Position numbers and translations under genes: made by a program. DNA of 6,502 nucleotides from an uncultured Prevotellaceae bacterium (GTDB lineage: Bacteria; Bacteroidota; Bacteroidia; Bacteroidales; Bacteroidaceae). The stretch covers positions 1-6,502 of the forward strand of contig CAMJAO010000128.1 of the NCBI GenBank assembly GCA_946403615.1, read 5' to 3'. The notes under the pieces were generated by a model. That model saw only the letters and a list, made by a program, of their open reading frames with translations, ran no database searches and was not told where the DNA came from. This document shows, in pieces, positions 5,459 through 6,502 of the stretch; position 1 is the first letter of the stretch; each line of letters opens with the position of its first letter.

Positions 5459-6007
5459 ATGAGAAAAATCCTTTTATTGGTCTTGATGACCACAACCCTT
5501 ACTGTAGAAGCCCAAACACTCGAGACATCGTCGAATTACCCCACGGGCTACATCACCACGTCATATTATTCATCCTCAAACACCATCCAATCCATCGACG
5601 GCGTGCTCTACATGATTTACGACAACGTGCCGGTGGCACTGGTGAAGTATCCTGCCATGAACGAGCGCGAGGAGTATGAGGTGCCCGCCACCGTATATAG
5701 GATATGCAACAACGCATTTCAAGGCACCCGTTATCTGAAAACGCTGAAACTGCACAGCACAGTGTCATTCGGCAATTTCATTACACTGGTCATCGGCGAA
5801 TCGGCATTCAACGACAGTTCCATTGAGAATTTCGTGGTGATAGAGAATGACGGGACAACAGTGGGCATGAGCGGTCCTGCACCTGCTCCGTCCGCCAACG
5901 AAGTGGGAAGATACGATGTGGCGGGCCGTCCTGTAAGCCCATCTGCCAACGGAGTGCAAATCATCACCTACGATGACCACAGCGCAAAGAAAGTGGTGAA
6001 GAAATAG
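5459..6007 (+). CDS. Small secreted BspA-like leucine-rich-repeat protein with Por/T9SS-like C-terminal tail
   Basis: The 182-residue protein begins with a signal peptide, cleavage likely after A18 (VEA|QT). Residues 47-128 resemble BspA-type LRR_5 units: DGVLYMIYDNVPVALVKYP, then YEVPATVYRICNNAFQGTRY, then LKTLKLHSTV, and a second GESAFNDSSIENFVV. A Pro/Ala linker (138-145) leads to a C-terminal segment (151-182, YDVAGRPVSPSANGVQII and ending KKVVKK). This follows the pattern of the short tails found on many Prevotella secreted proteins (YDLxGRxV...GxxII...KKVxxK), which resemble Por/type IX sorting domains. The protein may thus be exported across the outer membrane and surface-attached. It has only about two repeats, much shorter than typical BspA proteins, so it is either a minimal member or a remnant. 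The frame is intact from start to stop. A specific ligand is unknown. Confidence 0.83.
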   Translation: MRKILLLVLMTTTLTVEAQTLETSSNYPTGYITTSYYSSSNTIQSIDGVLYMIYDNVPVALVKYPAMNEREEYEVPATVYRICNNAFQGTRYLKTLKLHSTVSFGNFITLVIGESAFNDSSIENFVVIENDGTTVGMSGPAPAPSANEVGRYDVAGRPVSPSANGVQIITYDDHSAKKVVKK

Positions 6008-6018
6008 CGAGAGTGCAA

Positions 6019-6048
6019 ACACTTTATAGTGTCATATTTGTGTTTTTT
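6019..6048 (+). terminator. Probable terminator of the LRR gene
   Basis: ACACT-TTAT-AGTGT (6019-6032) is a perfect 5-bp stem with a tetraloop. An alternative AAACAC/GTGTTT pairing (6017-6022 with 6040-6045) leads directly into the T-run. Six T follow at 6043-6048. It begins 12 nt after the stop codon. The stem is short and AT-rich, so moderate confidence. Confidence 0.45.
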
Positions 6049-6167
6049 AAAATTTAATAATCTTTGCTCAGCCACAATCAATGTAGCCTGAAGATTTGCA
6101 CAAATTCATCGTGAACTGTCGGCGGAGAAGTGAAACAGGTTGCAAACCAAATTCATTTGGATTTGGC

Positions 6168-6204
6168 TTTGTATCATTCCCTTTTTATGGAAATGTTATC
6201 TTTG
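6168..6204 (+). promoter_or_regulatory. Promoter-like site for the hydrolase gene
   Basis: TATCTTTG (6197-6204) is a perfect Bacteroidetes -7 box and identical to that at 4011. The nearest TTTG (6168-6171) is 25 nt upstream, longer than the usual 19-21. The promoter may therefore be weak or need an activator. The expected start near 6210 gives a leader of about 100 nt. Confidence 0.5.
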
Positions 6205-6310
6205 AACACAACAAAAACATCTGACATCAAATAATTTCTACGAAAACATTGAAAATACAATCAGATAATTCTATATTATGATATGAATAGATAAAATTAA
6301 AATATACCCG

Positions 6311-6502
6311 ATGAAAAGAATATTGTTTATTTATGGCTTTGGCGGCTCACCCAGTTCCACATTCTGCCGCTTGATACGCGAGGCGCTTCCCGCAAATGAG
6401 TATGAGGTGTTGTGTCCGGATTATCCACAAGACGACGTGGAGGGTTCAATCTCTTTTTTAGAAGACTATATTGAGAAAGAGCATTGTGACCTCGTGATGG
6501 GA
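6311..6502 (+). CDS. YqiA/YcfP-type alpha/beta hydrolase, N-terminal part (3' truncated)
   Basis: Sixty-four residues are present before the window ends. The protein starts MKRILFIYGFGGSPSSTFCR, where the first beta strand leads into a GFGGSPSS oxyanion-type loop. It continues with LPANEYEVLCPDYPQDD (about 26-42) and ends with CDLVMG, just where family members run into the GSSLGG nucleophile elbow. This resembles YqiA/YcfP (UPF0227) small esterase-like proteins of about 190 residues. The catalytic Ser, Asp and His are all outside the window, so activity cannot be judged. There is no signal peptide, so it should be cytosolic. The ATG at 6311 is the first in frame after an AT-rich leader. It appears to be a separate transcription unit behind the terminator at 6019-6048. 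Confidence 0.78.
   Translation, partial: MKRILFIYGFGGSPSSTFCRLIREALPANEYEVLCPDYPQDDVEGSISFLEDYIEKEHCDLVMG

Larger units (their letters stand above)
6008..6310. other. 303-nt AT-rich intergenic region
   Basis: The stretch holds a hairpin/T-run terminator (6019-6048), a palindrome-like CCAAAT-TC-ATTTGG (6147-6160) and a promoter-like -7 box (6197-6204). The last 100 nt before the ATG at 6311 are very AT-rich with no Shine-Dalgarno. I see no gene in it; the short ATG frames near 6278-6290 stop within a few codons. Confidence 0.75.

Noticed and set aside
6037..6066. TTTG-N18-AATCTTTG promoter-like pair
   Set aside because: The -7 box is one base off and the spacer is short; it overlaps the terminator and would read through 240 nt with no gene.
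1..6502. Mobile elements, tRNA/rRNA genes, CRISPR arrays, toxin-antitoxin or phage-defence genes
   Set aside because: No transposase, integrase, terminal repeats, regularly spaced repeats, cloverleaf-like sequence or defence-domain protein was seen on either strand.

Overview
The window looks like a Bacteroidales chromosome, most likely Prevotella or a close relative. Four things point there. The first gene ends as a type III glutamine synthetase (GlnN). Several intergenic regions carry Bacteroidetes-type promoters (TTTG about 20 bases before TAnnTTTG). Most starts have A-rich leaders with no Shine-Dalgarno sequence. One secreted protein has a BspA-like leucine-rich repeat and a Por/type IX-like C-terminal tail. 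No RNA gene, mobile element, CRISPR array or integrase is visible.

Left part (1-3791). The 3' end of glnN, on the + strand, meets a three-gene minus-strand operon end to end. The operon is transcribed from about 3817 down to a terminator at 606-571. Its order is a GPH/MelB-type cation symporter, then a short divergent FMN-dependent alpha-hydroxy-acid-oxidase-like barrel protein, then a xylose-isomerase-like TIM-barrel isomerase/epimerase. The genes are 2 nt apart and then overlap by 1 nt, so import, redox chemistry and isomerisation or epimerisation of one small carbohydrate-like substrate are probably coupled. The substrate cannot be read from the sequence. The promoter is a good Bacteroidetes match, and its -33 element lies inside a set of repeated ACGCCAA boxes that look like an operator.

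Middle (3792-4184). This is a 393-nt divergent intergenic region with the operon promoter and operator on one side. On the other side is a strong + strand promoter (TTTG-N20-TATCTTTG) followed by a leader of about 160 nt that can fold around a GCCCCC/GGGGGC helix.

Right part (4185-6502). Three + strand genes for envelope or secreted proteins follow: a 120-aa protein of unknown function with a C-terminal membrane anchor, a secreted M48-type zinc metalloprotease, and a small secreted LRR protein. The first two probably share the 3987-4018 promoter; the third may have its own weak one. After a hairpin/T-run terminator and a 303-nt AT-rich gap with a further promoter-like site, the window ends inside a YqiA/YcfP-type alpha/beta hydrolase.

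I do not see an evident new defence or mobile system. The most distinctive items are the transporter/FMN/isomerase operon with its altered active-site residues, its repeat operator, and the tail-anchored protein with its structured leader.
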